Shown: positions 1 through 10,927 of the stretch, in pieces
Layout: each line of letters begins with the position of its first letter
How positions within the stretch are numbered: the stretch's first letter is position 1
Source of the DNA: Calycina herbarum
Taxonomy: Eukaryota > Ascomycota > Leotiomycetes > Helotiales > Pezizellaceae
Length of the DNA stretch: 64,000 bases
Reading direction: 5' to 3'
Assembly (NCBI GenBank): GCA_001414485.1
Contig: LLEY01000105.1
Coordinates: 153,084-217,083 of the forward strand
Notes under the pieces: generated by a model
Seen by the model: only the letters and a program-made list of their open reading frames with translations
Told to the model about the DNA's origin: nothing
Databases searched by the model: none
Program-made: the position numbers and the translations under genes

Positions 1-364
1 ATTATAATCTTAATTATTCGAGCCTTTTGGGATAATGGAATCGATTTATCGAGTCTCGGATGAACAATGGAAGGAGCAGAGGAGACGTGGTCTACTATTC
101 ACGAGTCACGAATTCCTGCATCCCCTGGTGAAAGACTGGAAGCAGGAGGTGCCCAAGTCCGTTTCGTAATTTAAGGGCTTCAGTCTTATCTCATATTTTC
201 CTGTTGAAAGTGTATATCTGTCAAAAGAGGGGATGGCTCTTTCTCCCTCGGGGGCTGTTGCATTTTAATTGTCGATGTGCTGTCTTGAATTCACCAAGCA
301 CAAAGTGGCTTAAAGTGGCTTATGACTATGAGTTCCACGTCAACTTGTGGCTTAGACTTTAATC

Positions 365-486
365 CTCGCTTAGCTAGCGCTTACTAGCGCTTTCTGTCTA
401 TAAGTAGCTGCTGTTACTCGACCTCCATAGATAGAACGTCAAAGTCTTTACCTTCTAAAAGACAAGTGAAGAGACATCGACACAAC
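365..486 (+). promoter_or_regulatory. Promoter/5' leader of membrane-protein gene, duplicated downstream
   Basis: An 18-base stretch beginning CTCGCTTAGCTAGCGCTT at 365 is followed by a second TAGCGCTTTC and a TATA-like CTATAAG near 400. The same 18 bases recur at 1823-1840, again followed by CTATAAA, upstream of the decayed paralogue. The promoter was therefore part of the tandem duplication. The rest of 1-364 shows no gene or RNA that I recognise. Confidence 0.5.
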
Positions 487-1278
487 ATGTCTAAACAAAG
501 CTCCTCCATGAATCGCTTCCTTGCGGTATTCGTGGGAGTCCACGCATACCTCTTGGAAGTCCTCTCGCAAATCATCATCTTAAGTGAGTGTTCTCCGAGT
601 TCTTTTTCCCGCTTTTGGGTTTTTTCAAAAGGATTGAGACACTATTTCCCCTCTTATAACCCTGTTTTATCCACATTCTCCTCAAACCAACTTTTAGAAA
701 TGGCAATACTGATTCTAAGCTTATCCACAGCCGTCGCACTCCTCTGGTTCCTCATCCTCCCTGCACCAACATCCAACGAGCACGCATTCACCTGGATCCT
801 CCCACCTGTCATTGCCACCATGGCCAGCCTGGGACTTCTTTTATACTATGTGCTTGATCCTACATCGGACCGGTTGAACTGGTTCAAGCACACTCCCTGC
901 GACCATCGAGTTATCGCCCTGACACGTGTTTCGCTATGTGCTTCTGCATTAGTTTTGGAGGTTATATGTTTCGCCATCTCAATTCACAACTCGCTTGTAA
1001 CCTCGAAGGGACCACCACCGGGACTTGATATGACTATTGTTAACGAGGATGGGAGTATTAATAAGGGCACGATCCTTGGATACGCGATACTCTTCTTGTT
1101 GGAGGTTGCGGCTACTTTGCTGGTTACTGGTCTTCTAGGCAGTGCCGTGTACGCGGTTTGGGTAGCATTTGATGCGGAGGAGTGGAAGAAGAAGGGAAAG
1201 GGGGAGGGGACAGACGAAGAGGCTGGGGGTTTGATGATAGAGTGCGAGGAGGAAGCTAAACCAGATGAGGGAGTTTAG
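487..1278 (+). CDS. Small multi-pass membrane protein, one intron
   Basis: I do not recognise the family. The start is the ATG at 487 (context ACAACATG); the open frame runs upstream only to a GTG at 466, which is not a credible eukaryotic start. A likely intron at 584-697 (GTGAGT..TTTTAG, 114 bp) is a multiple of three, so the frame stays open unspliced. Splicing gives about 225 residues and removes a polar, poorly hydrophobic stretch. About five hydrophobic segments can be seen: one at the N-terminus, one starting at MAILILSL, one around the ILPPVIATM region, one after HRVIALTR, and one near GYAILFLLEV. The cytoplasmic-looking tail is Lys/Glu-rich. The neighbour at 1933-2489 is a broken paralogue. 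Function unknown; the topology is my inference. Confidence 0.7.
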   Translation: MSKQSSSMNRFLAVFVGVHAYLLEVLSQIIILSECSPSSFSRFWVFSKGLRHYFPSYNPVLSTFSSNQLLEMAILILSLSTAVALLWFLILPAPTSNEHAFTWILPPVIATMASLGLLLYYVLDPTSDRLNWFKHTPCDHRVIALTRVSLCASALVLEVICFAISIHNSLVTSKGPPPGLDMTIVNEDGSINKGTILGYAILFLLEVAATLLVTGLLGSAVYAVWVAFDAEEWKKKGKGEGTDEEAGGLMIECEEEAKPDEGV

Positions 1279-1932
1279 GATTCTTGATTGGGAGAGGGGA
1301 AGACCATCTTCTTGGGGATTGATAGGTGACTCTTGAAAGTGGGAAATATTGGTTCACTAGTTGGGGTATGAGGATTGAGTGGTACAATTGGTAATTGTAC
1401 CTACCTAGACAATTACAACTTCGCCAGACTGTCTAAAGTGTGCTCTTTTATTGCCTGGTATTCTTATTTTTCAACTTGTCTTTGCTACTCTTTTTATGGA
1501 ATTGATGAATGGGGAGGTATCGTGAAACTTGCCTTATTGGATCAGAAATTTTCTACTCACTCGATGTTTCCCCCCTTAAAATTGTTTAGAACGGTGACTG
1601 AGACCTCTGACAAACCGACAATTCTCGATCGGCTTTCGGCACAATACTCAAGGTATCTATAGCTTGCTGGGGAATTTTTTGGCTTGTAACTTTTTTGGCA
1701 TTCAAATGTGACAGTTGGCTTACTGGGTGGTTGGTGACAAAACCAGATACAAACTTCGATCTATTACATCCACCAAGGTGAAAGGTTGCTCAAACCTCCT
1801 TTGTACAGTAGCTTAGACTCGACTCGCTTAGCTAGCGCTTTCTAGCGTCTTTCGCGGTCTATAAATTGTCTGCTCTTAGCGAATGTCAAGCTCTTTATCA
1901 TCGTGGAACAAAAGACAAGCAACAAACACATC
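1279..1932. other. Intergenic region with duplicated promoter motif
   Basis: No convincing gene. An open frame of about 95 codons at 1375-1662 lacks an ATG start at its beginning and resembles nothing known to me. The only recognisable element is the promoter repeat at 1823-1840 and the CTATAAA near 1860, copied from the promoter of the gene at 487. Confidence 0.5.
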
Positions 1933-2489
1933 ATGCCTTAACAAACCTCTTCTCTCATTCGCTTCCTCAAATTTTTCTTGGAAGTTCTCCCACATATCAT
2001 CATTGCCGTAGGGTCCTATGGTTCTTCATCTCCCCACCACTATGGGACAACCGCGACGCCTACCCACCTTTCCTCGCTGTTATAGCTAGTAGCTACATTC
2101 TCCTCCACTATCAAAACCATCCTACGTCGGACTGATTGGACTTGTTCCACAACTACTCTCGCCGAGAGAAACGAAAACTCACCTTGGTACGAGTCTCGAT
2201 ATGCGCTGCTACGGGGATCATTATCTATATCTCCTGCAGGATCTGGGGTTACATTCTATTTTTGAAGGGGCCTGGGACTCACACGTATGGGGTTCGGGAA
2301 CATATACTTTCTATCGTCTTCAAGGTTGTAACTACTTTGATAATTGGTTATTACTTGTATCCGTGGGACGTTGTTTGCTCGGCTTGGAAAGCATTGGATG
2401 CGGAGAAGGAAGAGGGGATTGAGGAAGAGAGTAAGGGTTTCAATACGGACTGTGAGAAGGAAGGGAAATTGTCATGCCATGGACTTTGA
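1933..2489 (+). pseudogene. Decayed tandem paralogue of the 487-1278 membrane protein
   Basis: The sequence aligns with the upstream gene. The ATG at 1933 matches its ATG, and CGCTTCCT, then the CTTGGAAGT..ATCATCAT stretch, then TGGTTC..TCATC follow in the same order. The segment with the intron and second membrane helix is missing. Codon 3 is TAA where the gene has AAA. Later the HPTSD motif is followed by TGA where the paralogue has the Arg of PTSDRLNWF, consistent with CGA to TGA. Downstream of that stop, the TLVRVSICA and SAWKALDAE motifs match ALTRVSLCA and AVWVAFDAE in the intact copy. With at least two stops and an internal deletion it cannot make a full product. A short protein from 2136 onward cannot be excluded. 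Confidence 0.75.
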
Positions 2490-2921
2490 AACTTGAGTCG
2501 ATCACTTAATAAATATCAAGTAGGCCATCCTCAAACATCGAGTAAGCTGTATCATGTTTGGGACCAAAAGTATCATGATTTCTTAAAGGACTTCTGGATT
2601 GAAAATATGTGATATTTCATAACACGCGATTAGTTTGAGTTAAACTTGAATTCGCAACGGGGATGAAGTACTTCGTTCCCCTCAACAACGCTCGTAAATT
2701 CACTATGAAACCACCACCTACTGTCCAAACCAGATGAAACCCTACTATACTGTTAATTGCCCATTAGAGGGTCATTCTAGATTTTTCCTTCCATTTTGGG
2801 GAGTACTGTTGGTCATTTTGGAAAAAATGTCAAGCCTCACCTCACCGCCTTTGCAGCTCCACCCCCTTGCAACCCGGCAGAATGACCACGACATTTTCTG
2901 TGAACCTCCAATTCTTTCTCA
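2490..2921. other. Intergenic, promoter side of CYC2-like gene
   Basis: No gene recognised. An 83-codon open frame ending at 2985 overlaps the start of the next gene in another frame and has no recognisable features. Confidence 0.45.
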
Positions 2922-4250
2922 ATGGAACGCGCAAGGGTTTCCTCGACGCGATGGCTTCCCAGATATACCGCAGATATCGGAATGATAAGGACGAATCGAT
3001 TGATACCATCACCTGTTTACCGCCCTAATGTCGGTCCCGCGTGGGGAGCTTCTCAGACTCGATTCTACCTACGCATTCATAGCCCGAGAGGAGGAATTGG
3101 ATATTTGAATACGAATGCCCGCGGCTTTGGGAGGAGCAGAGTAAATGGAGGCAGGGTGAGGGGTGTATATACGGCGCAAGTTCGAGGGTTTTCTAGGACA
3201 GCTTGTCAAAAAACAGGCCCCGATTGGAGCAAATGGGAAACGCTTTCCACCAAAGAGAAAGTAGCGAACGTCCTGGCCAAGATGATAACAACGTCCATCA
3301 TGCTGTACGGTGGTTATCGTTTAGCAAAGTACCTCGAAATCATACCCAAAGACTATTATTCCAGAGACAATGAACACCCCGTCTTCGATCCCCCCCGCTT
3401 CACGCCCTTCGAAATCGTCAAGAGGGAACAAGTCTCCGGAACAAGCGTCGTCCTCACACTCCGACCGAAAAGAGGGAAAGGCAAGGGGGTGGATGATCCA
3501 TACGGCAGAGAATGGGATGTGGGAACTTGGAGTGTGGAGTTTAAACAACCTGAGTTGATGATTGCTAGGGAGTACACGCCTTTACCGCCTGTACCGAAAC
3601 CAAAGGAGGGCGAGGAGGCGGATCTCAGGTTTCTAGTAAGGAAGGAGGTTGGTGGGGAGATGAGTGGCTATCTTTTTGCCCTCCCTGAGGGATATGTTTT
3701 AAATTTGAGGGGACCGAAGACAGAGCTCGGACTTAGGGGTAAAGAGGGGCATTGTGATGGTGCGAGGGTTAAGGAGGTGGTGTTTATGGCTGGGGGGACG
3801 GGAATTGCTTCTGCGTTGCAGGTTGCTCATATCCTGTTGGACAGAGGGAATGCTGCGAAAGAAGAGGATAAACCAAAAATCAAGATCCTATGGTCGAATC
3901 GTCGAACTGAGGATCGGAGGCAATCGGGGCCCATTCTTGAAGCTATCGCGGATCTCAAACTGAAACATCAGGGAAATTTTGATATCACGTATCTTGTTGA
4001 CGAGGAAGGGACGTTTGTAAATTCGCAAGTTATTGCGAAGGCGATGAGGACTATGGAACCTACCAAACCGGCTGCTCTTCATTCGAAGACGCAGACTCAT
4101 ATGGTTCTGGTTTCGGGACCGCAGGGTTATGTGGAGTATATTGCTGGTGCTAAGAAATGGGAAAATGGGAAGGAACAACAAGGTGCGGTGGGAGGTTTAC
4201 TTGAGAAGATGGGAGTTAGGTCGACGAGATGGACTGTTTGGAAACTCTGA
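2922..4250 (+). CDS. CYC2: Mitochondrial FAD/NAD(P)H oxidoreductase, CYC2-like
   Basis: This intronless gene gives 442 residues from the ATG at 2922; an ATG at 2982 (residue 21, followed by IRTNRLIPS) is an alternative start. The N-terminal ~95 residues are Arg-rich and nearly acid-free, as expected for mitochondrial import. A single membrane segment lies at about 117-138. The catalytic part is a ferredoxin-reductase fold. REYT at 216-219 fits the R-x-Y-S/T flavin-binding motif, GGTGIAS at 291-297 is the NAD(P)-binding loop, and SGPQGYVEYIAG near the C-terminus is the conserved tail. In yeast, Cyc2 is an inner-membrane flavoprotein facing the intermembrane space that supports haem attachment to cytochrome c. 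That role is inferred here from family membership. Assignment to the FAD/NAD reductase superfamily is firm; the CYC2 label is likely. Confidence 0.8.
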   Translation: MERARVSSTRWLPRYTADIGMIRTNRLIPSPVYRPNVGPAWGASQTRFYLRIHSPRGGIGYLNTNARGFGRSRVNGGRVRGVYTAQVRGFSRTACQKTGPDWSKWETLSTKEKVANVLAKMITTSIMLYGGYRLAKYLEIIPKDYYSRDNEHPVFDPPRFTPFEIVKREQVSGTSVVLTLRPKRGKGKGVDDPYGREWDVGTWSVEFKQPELMIAREYTPLPPVPKPKEGEEADLRFLVRKEVGGEMSGYLFALPEGYVLNLRGPKTELGLRGKEGHCDGARVKEVVFMAGGTGIASALQVAHILLDRGNAAKEEDKPKIKILWSNRRTEDRRQSGPILEAIADLKLKHQGNFDITYLVDEEGTFVNSQVIAKAMRTMEPTKPAALHSKTQTHMVLVSGPQGYVEYIAGAKKWENGKEQQGAVGGLLEKMGVRSTRWTVWKL

Positions 4251-5020
4251 GAGAGTAATGTTGGTGGTGTATTGGTGTGTGTATGATTTTTTGTTTTTCA
4301 CCTCAATACCCATTAGGATATTTGAGGAAGGATGTATCATTAGAGGGCTGTGTACTACTACGGGGCATCGGATTGAGATACAGAAAAGTGTGTTGGGTGA
4401 CACCTTTGGTTTTTAGTGAGTTAGAGCACTACCGGAAATCAGGGAGCTTGTACTTCCTTGGATATTTTGATTCAATACAATATACATTTCAAAATCAGGG
4501 GTTGGTGTAATAGTCGGTTACTCCTCTCTTTAAATTTCTTTCCTCGCCTTAATTTCATTCGTCGCGAGCAATGGAAAGAAACATGGGCTTTGCTCCGAGT
4601 ACACCTCCTTTACTTTGATTATGCGTACGAGTCTAGGATAATTACTAATATTGTCTGAGAAGGTTTAGAAAAATGAGAAACTCTCTATTCTTCTAAACTT
4701 TTTCGCAGAATATTTTCTGAGTTGTCACGGAAATCCTAAGGCAATGGAGGGATGGGGTGTACTCGGAGCAAAGCTCAGGACTCTTACATCTACCAGAAAA
4801 ACATATTGTATTCAGGCAATTTAATCTCTTTGGACAGACATTCTCATATAATTATATAATCCGATGAACAATGACACGATCGCTTACGACTATATTCTCG
4901 TTTGTCGCGAATTCCCATTTCATCTCGTGTTGTTTCCTGTCCTTTTTTCTTGGCAGCCTTCTGTGGTGTGATGAGATAGTTACACAACTTGAGCTGCAGT
5001 TTGAACAAGGCTTTTCATAA
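4251..5020. other. Intergenic with a 19-bp inverted repeat
   Basis: No gene recognised. A perfect inverted repeat is present: 4587-4605 (GCTTTGCTCCGAGTACACC) and its reverse complement at 4756-4774. The spacer of about 150 bp is AT-rich and has a weaker internal palindrome around GTTTAGAA. It could be a decayed miniature transposon or a transcribed hairpin. Confidence 0.5.
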
Positions 5021-5395
5021 ATGTCCGATCCAATCATTCATACACTTGAAGCCTTGTTGTTCAAGAGCTGGAGACTCCCTTCCACACGTTTGAATTCTCG
5101 AATGACTCTCTTGTTTATTGTTTCACTTCACATTCAACAATCTGAAAATCGGGAAAAGATGGAATCCAAAGATGAAGAACCCTCTTCCAGCTCCTTCAAC
5201 TCATCTTATAACCCAAACCATGTTTATTTGGATGCTGGTTCTTACTCTGAAGAAACCCAGTATTTCTACGAGAACCTGAACCAATACAGCATCCCAATTC
5301 AGGCAGCACAGGAGCCAGCAGAAAGCGCATCCATCGAAGGTCTCTGGTCTCCCGATAACTTACGAAGTTGTTCAAAGCCAAGCAGAGCTTCCTAG
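5021..5395 (+). CDS. Hypothetical small protein (weak)
   Basis: The open frame of 124 codons begins ATGTCCGATCC. The product has a basic, partly hydrophobic first third, then a polar Ser/Glu/Asn/Tyr-rich part with no motif I recognise. Another in-frame ATG at 5160 would give about 78 residues. No introns are evident and no homologue comes to mind. It sits between a real gene and a truncated one beside a transposon block, so it may be chance or an orphan gene. Confidence 0.25.
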   Translation: MSDPIIHTLEALLFKSWRLPSTRLNSRMTLLFIVSLHIQQSENREKMESKDEEPSSSSFNSSYNPNHVYLDAGSYSEETQYFYENLNQYSIPIQAAQEPAESASIEGLWSPDNLRSCSKPSRAS

Positions 5396-5567
5396 CACGG
5401 AAGTACCCGGGTTCAAGTTGCACCTATTTTAATTACTGTGTCGTGGTTTTATTTTGAATTTAAGACTATTTTTCGAGGGTACAAATTCCAACGTTTTTTT
5501 CCCGTGCCCGTAGAGACTAGCAAAAAGAGAGTGAAACAGAGTCTCTACATCGTGACCTATCATACTT

Positions 5568-6084
5568 TCAAGCAAAATCGGACGGGAGAAACCGGGTCTC
5601 ATCTACGCCCTTGGAATCATGTGCAGTCCAAGGAACTCGACCCTCTATTTCATCATCGTCCAAATCCGCAATGGTGAAGTCAACTTCATCGTCCGCGTCT
5701 TCAACCCCCAGCTCGTCATTATCCACCAATACTGCATTCTTGGCCACTCTTTTGACTGCAAGGGCCGGTTCACCCACGAAAAACTCCCTCTTATGATATA
5801 TCTTCTGCACTTGGATGCCCAGCACGAAGTCTGCCGGCTTGCCAAACGACGATACCATTCCCGATTCACCGAAAACTCCTGCCTGGGCCTTTGCCTGTGC
5901 ATCAATAGGCCCGCCTGGTGGTTGAACACCCCCCTCCGCATTGCCCGCGAAAGACCGATCGCGTTCCGTGGAGATGGTTGCTTCCCAGGCGATCTTTAAC
6001 CCTGTGATTAGATACACAGGTTCCTTGTAGTTCGCCATCTCGTTGTAGTCCTTGACATCCGTGAGCTGTAAGCACTTCTTGATG
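5568..6084 (-). pseudogene. 3' remnant of a host gene truncated by transposon sequence
   Basis: On the minus strand an open frame runs from the junction at 6084/6085 to a stop at 5568, about 170 codons. It is GC-balanced and rich in Asp/Glu near the end (DDEVDF, DLDDDEIE). Two hydrophobic strands stand out: EPVYLITGLKIAWEA and DFVLGIQVQKIYH. I associate this pairing with C-terminal halves of conserved hypothetical proteins in ascomycetes, function unassigned. The apparent first Met is internal: the frame stays open upstream (VKDYNEMANY) to the breakpoint, where sequence homologous to the family A retrotransposon starts. The 5' half of the gene is not visible here, including on the far side of the block (55024-55620). 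Truncation is well supported; identity is not. Confidence 0.6.
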
Positions 6085-8309
6085 TACTATAGATTAGAGT
6101 CGTAGCCTAACTATTTAACCTTATAATAGAGCTTTCTACGAATTGTCTTTATAGCTAAGACTTTTTCTACTTCTTACTCTTCCTAATCTGTAACTTGTAT
6201 TAGCAGAGGTAGCTTATTTACCTATCTAGGTAATAGGTCTATAGCAGCTTTATAGAGTAGTAATAGATAGAATACAGAGTATATACAGAAGTAGTCTAGT
6301 AATTCGAGCTAGAAAGAGTAGCTTTTATAAGCTATAATCTAGAATAGACCCTTGTTTTATCTATCCAGCTTATAGCTTAGCTAGTCTATCTTCTAATTAT
6401 AAGTTAATACTTAAACAAAGTCGTCTACGTCGAAGTTTACTACTCTTTAAGTCTAGTTTATAGACTTAGTATAGTACTCTTATACTTTACTTACTAATTC
6501 CTTTACTATAGTCTAAGTATTATATATTCTTCGTACTAGTATCTTTATATCTATCTAGTTCAGCTGTTTATATATAGTTATAGGTTTATTTAAGCGATTC
6601 TAGTTAAAGAACGTAGTAGCTACGTATCTATTAATTACTTTAAAAGGCGAAAGCTCTTCTAAACTCTTATATAGAGGCGTAAGCTAAGCGTAGTCTAAAA
6701 TAAAGACAAGTTCGCTCTAGTTATCCTAGTAGTAACTAATAAAAGGCTATAGACGTTAATTAATCTATTAGTTTATAATTTTAGTTTATCTATTAGTTTA
6801 TAAGTAGAAAGTAGTAGATAGCTTAAGCTTTATACTAAGAATTCTATCGAATTCAGACTAGAAAGAAGAGACGAACTATAGTCTACGATCTAAAATAATA
6901 CTTTATAGATAGCCGTAGATTCGATATATCTATATAATATATATTTAAGTTATATCTTATATTATAACTGTCTTTAGACAGAGAATCGAGAATAATTACT
7001 TAGTTAGATAATCTATAACTACTTATAAGGTATTATAACCTTACTTATTAGTAGAGAAAGACTTATAGTCTATAGTAATATATTACTAGTAATACTCTAG
7101 GACTAGTAACAGGTATAAAAAGCTAGGTTTATAGTCGCGAGATACTATAGTACGTTGATAGTCTTCGTAGTTACTAATATAGATTTCTATAGACGTTTAT
7201 AAACCTTTCTACTAGTATCTATAAGCGAGGATAGCTACTGTCTTTATCTGTCTAAGATAAGCTATAGAAACTTAGACGTAAGTTTTATAGATTAGGTCTA
7301 TTTATAAGATTTCTTAGTCTAAAACCACGAGTCTCTTTTACTAAGTAATCTGTTATCTATTATCTAGTTCTAGTCTCTATAAGTAGCTTTTATCTAATCT
7401 TCTTCTAAGTCTAGAGAGTTATAGTTAGTAGTAAGTAACTAGTTAATAAGGTTAAGCGAAGGTTCTAAGGTAACTAGTGCTAGTGTTATCGAAGGTTCTA
7501 ATTAGGTAGTAATACATAGATCTAACTAATTAGACGTAAGTAAGGTTTATTATCTTATAAACGCTTTTAAGTCGTTTTATAGAATAACGTCTTACTCTTA
7601 GTATATTAGCGTATCTGTCTTTTCGTTTTACTTACTAGCTTAAAATATAATTATAAAGTAGAATTCTAATAGAAACTCTATCTATCTCACTTACTACTAG
7701 TTTAAGGTTTTAGAGGTTATAAAGTACTCTAAAGCCTTATAATTAGTAAAGACTTTAATCTAGGAGCTAGTTCGAGTAAGATTAGCTCGCTATTATCTAA
7801 AAGAGTAGATAATAGCTAATATCTTCTTATTATAGATTTAGTAATTTAGCTTAGCAGAGTTTATTATCTTTAAGAAGTACTTTATAAGTCTTTATAGTTT
7901 AGTTTCAGATATACGTTATAATATTATAGCTATAACTACTTCGTTAGAAGCGTTAGTCTCGACTATAGTCTCTAAATTAACTATAAAGTAGTATAAGAGA
8001 GATATAGTAACTAAAGCTTCTTTTAGTATATTAAAAGCTTTCTTATAGTCTAAGTCGAAATTAAATAATACTTTCTTACTTATAAAGTAGTTTAGTAGAC
8101 GAGTAATCTGTTTATAATCTTAAATAAAACGTTAGTAAAAGTTATAAAAACCTAGAAAGAACTAGATATCTCTGATAGTACTAGGATATTTCTAAGATAT
8201 AATTACTAAGATCTTTTCTAGGTTAACTTCGATACTATCTATAGAGATAATAAAACTAAGATACTTTATATAAGTAACGTAGAACTCTATCTTCTTAATA
8301 TCTACTTAT

Positions 8310-8590
8310 TATAATAGCACGAAACGGATACTACTACAAAAGAGACATATAGAAGTGCGTTCGATAGAATAACATATCCGAATACTAGGCTCTAATACGA
8401 AGGAAAAGACCAAATTGGTCTTTCCTCAAGAGAGAGTAAGGGCATCTATATATAAGAGGGCCGGATAATAACAAAAGTCTATACCGATCCGGCTCTAACA
8501 ATTCCGAAACCATCTATGCTGTACTATACTCGGCACGTATTCTTAGCTATTCTAATAGCTCGGCAATTCTATAAATAGCTAGCTATTACA
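8310..8590 (-). repeat. Family C 3' LTR (pol-less copy)
   Basis: A 281-bp LTR beginning TATAATAG (from TGTAATAG) and ending CTATTACA. It is followed by TTCCTCTACCTTG, the complement of a purine-rich tract, as expected beside a 3' LTR on the minus strand. Confidence 0.85.
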
Positions 8591-10646
8591 TTCCTCTACC
8601 TTGAAAAAGACTCGTCCTCGAGTCTTCGTATTGTCGGTGTAGTATCGGTAGGCAGTGTCTATAGGCAGCAGTATTAGTAGCAGAAGGATTGTTATATAGA
8701 ATACGGTTTATTAAGCAAGGTGTTTAGTAAAAGGTAGGATACGAGTCGTAGCCGGCCTTGTTTATAGATATTACCTATATCGGGTGTTTCCTACTAAAAG
8801 CAAAGCATTCGCTAAAAGAGTATATAGTCTAACCCTTTAATTATTCTATATATCAGAGGGGATTTAGACAAGAGTCGGAGATAGAAGAGTTAGAATTTAG
8901 AAGTCGATATCGTAGAAGACAGTAATAACTCAGCTAAGAGGTTACTTATTAGTATACTTCTTCGATTCGTAACTAATTTATATCCGATTTAAATTAGACT
9001 TCTAGAATCTAGCTAGAAGGTAAAAGAAAGTAAGGACTCCTTACCGAAGTAGAGAGTCGAAGGTAGGGTACCGACTAGTTAAATATTATTACTAATAATT
9101 ATCTAATACCTTATTTTCCTACTAATTCGGGGTACTCTACAAGGACTTGGTTTCATCTTCTCTTTAAACAGTAGAAAAGGATTCACGTTTAAGTAGTAAA
9201 AGGTTTAGTATTATACTAGATAAGGATTAAAAGGTAGTCTTTTTAACCGAAGTAGTTATACTAACTAGCTTAGTCGTATTAGCTATATATAACTCAGCGT
9301 TTCAGCGTCTTTCCTTATCTAAGGCTAGAAGATCTACTACTATTTCAACGAAGTTATAGTTCTAACGTCTCTTAAGTATAGCGGCTAAGTTTCATAGCTA
9401 TAGTATAATCTTTTCCTATATATAGAAGAACCGTTCTAACTCTAGTATCTCTCTAAGTATAGCTATACTCGAAAATCGACCTCTAAAGTTAGTAAACGTT
9501 TCTTCACCTTTAGTGTTATCTATCTATAAAGCCTAGAAGGCGTTCCGTACATCCTCTATCTCGTATCCGGTTAAGAAATATGAATCTAAAAGTTTAATCA
9601 TATCTTAATAATCGTAGAAAGTAATATAAATCGACTCGGACTCGTATCTAGGCTTAAGGTAGTTCCTAGCATAGCCCGTAGTTGTTCCCTAGATAAGGGC
9701 CTTTTAAGTCGATATAGTATTATAATAATCGGCGTTTACTAGGAGTCTATCACGTACTAATATCTTCTATTATTAGTAGGTAGGTAAGGTACTGTCATTT
9801 AAGGGTTTAATCCTTTCTATAATCTTGCTTTTAGCGGTTCGAGGTAGGAGGGGATTCGAGGTGTCTTCTAAGGCTAGGAGGGTAGTCTGCCGTCGAAGGA
9901 AGGTATTAAGGACAGGATCTCTTAAGCAAAAAGGGTCTCGCGTAGTACTTAGAGGTGAAAGAGGCTCGGGATCGATTCTAGGTGGATTCGTAGAGGCTAG
10001 TTAGAGTTCGCTTATTATCCTTTCTAACTAGGCGAATCGATCGTTATTATCTTAAAGTTTTTCTTCTAAGCCTTATACCACACCTCGTATCTCGTCTATA
10101 TTAGAAAAGTCTCGGTTATCTTTAGGGTTTCGAGTAAGTTGCTTTCCTTTCTAGGACCTTTTATTTTTAAGCGTACGAGTACGGTTCGTAGACCTTTTAG
10201 AGAGGGGTCTACTAGCTTCTCTAGTAGGTTACTTAACGCTCTTAAGAAGTAGAGCATTAGAATTCGACATGTTATATATCGATTCGAAAAAGGGGGGGGG
10301 GTTAAGAGGTAGATTCAGAAGCCTTCTAGGTAACTATATATCGTTAACTGTCCGTATCCTATGTAGCAATCTCTACACGGAGAGGGTTATTAGGAGTCTC
10401 GGGAACACTTAGCGTATTCCACTTCTATCGACGTAAGAACCGCCTACGATTTTGCTAGCTAACTGTTTAGACATCAAACCCCGGTGTTACTAGCCGTCCA
10501 GGTAGTCTCTAATTACCTAGCTATTTAAGGTTATCGATATACTAATCCGAATCTAAGCCGAATCGAATTCGAAGCAAGTACGCCAGCGCGCTCGAGTAAG
10601 ATATTATAACAGGCCGTCCTTAGCAGAGTCGAATTTAGTCTTTTAA

Positions 10647-10927
10647 TATAATAGCACGAAACAGATACTACTACAAAAGAGGTATATAGAAGTACGTTCG
10701 ATAAAATAACATATCCGAATACTAGGCTCTAATACGAAGGAAAAGACCAAATTAGTCTTTCCTTAAGAGAGAGTAAGGGCATCTATATACAAGAGAGCCG
10801 GATAATAACAAAAGTCTATACCGATCCGGCTCTAATAATTCCGAAACTATCTGTGCCGTACTATACTCGGCACGTATTCTTAGCTGTTCCGATGGCTCGG
10901 CAATTCTATAAATAGCTGGCTATCACA
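10647..10927 (-). repeat. Family C 5' LTR (pol-less copy)
   Basis: A 281-bp LTR ending CTATCACA. The self-complementary primer site AATTTAGTCTTTT lies at 10632-10644, 2 nt outside its left (inner) edge. Confidence 0.85.

Larger units (their letters stand above)
8310..10927 (-). mobile_element. Family C element lacking pol (non-autonomous)
   Basis: Two LTRs (8310-8590 and 10647-10927) enclose about 2.06 kb. The TSD is CTTAT (8305-8309 and 10928-10932), and removing the element rejoins family A sequence. The interior matches only the two ends of the full family C copy at 24474-51407: the polypurine-side end near 8591-8650, and gag from about 8845 to 10640. Reverse transcriptase, integrase and the antisense ORF are absent. 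This resembles a deletion derivative that moved using enzymes from full copies, or a deletion after insertion. gag is full of stops. Confidence 0.85.

Noticed and set aside
466..486. Upstream start at GTG for the membrane protein
   Set aside because: GTG is not a normal start in nuclear fungal genes; the ATG at 487 has a good context.
1375..1662. 95-codon open frame between the tandem genes
   Set aside because: No ATG at its start, no motif, no splice logic; likely chance.
3321..4660. Short frames antisense to or downstream of the CYC2-like gene
   Set aside because: They overlap the real gene in other frames, or are short with no features.
5568..6084. Gasdermin-like pore-forming protein
   Set aside because: Considered because of the amphipathic strand pair, but I cannot confirm the family from this C-terminal fragment, so no function is assigned.
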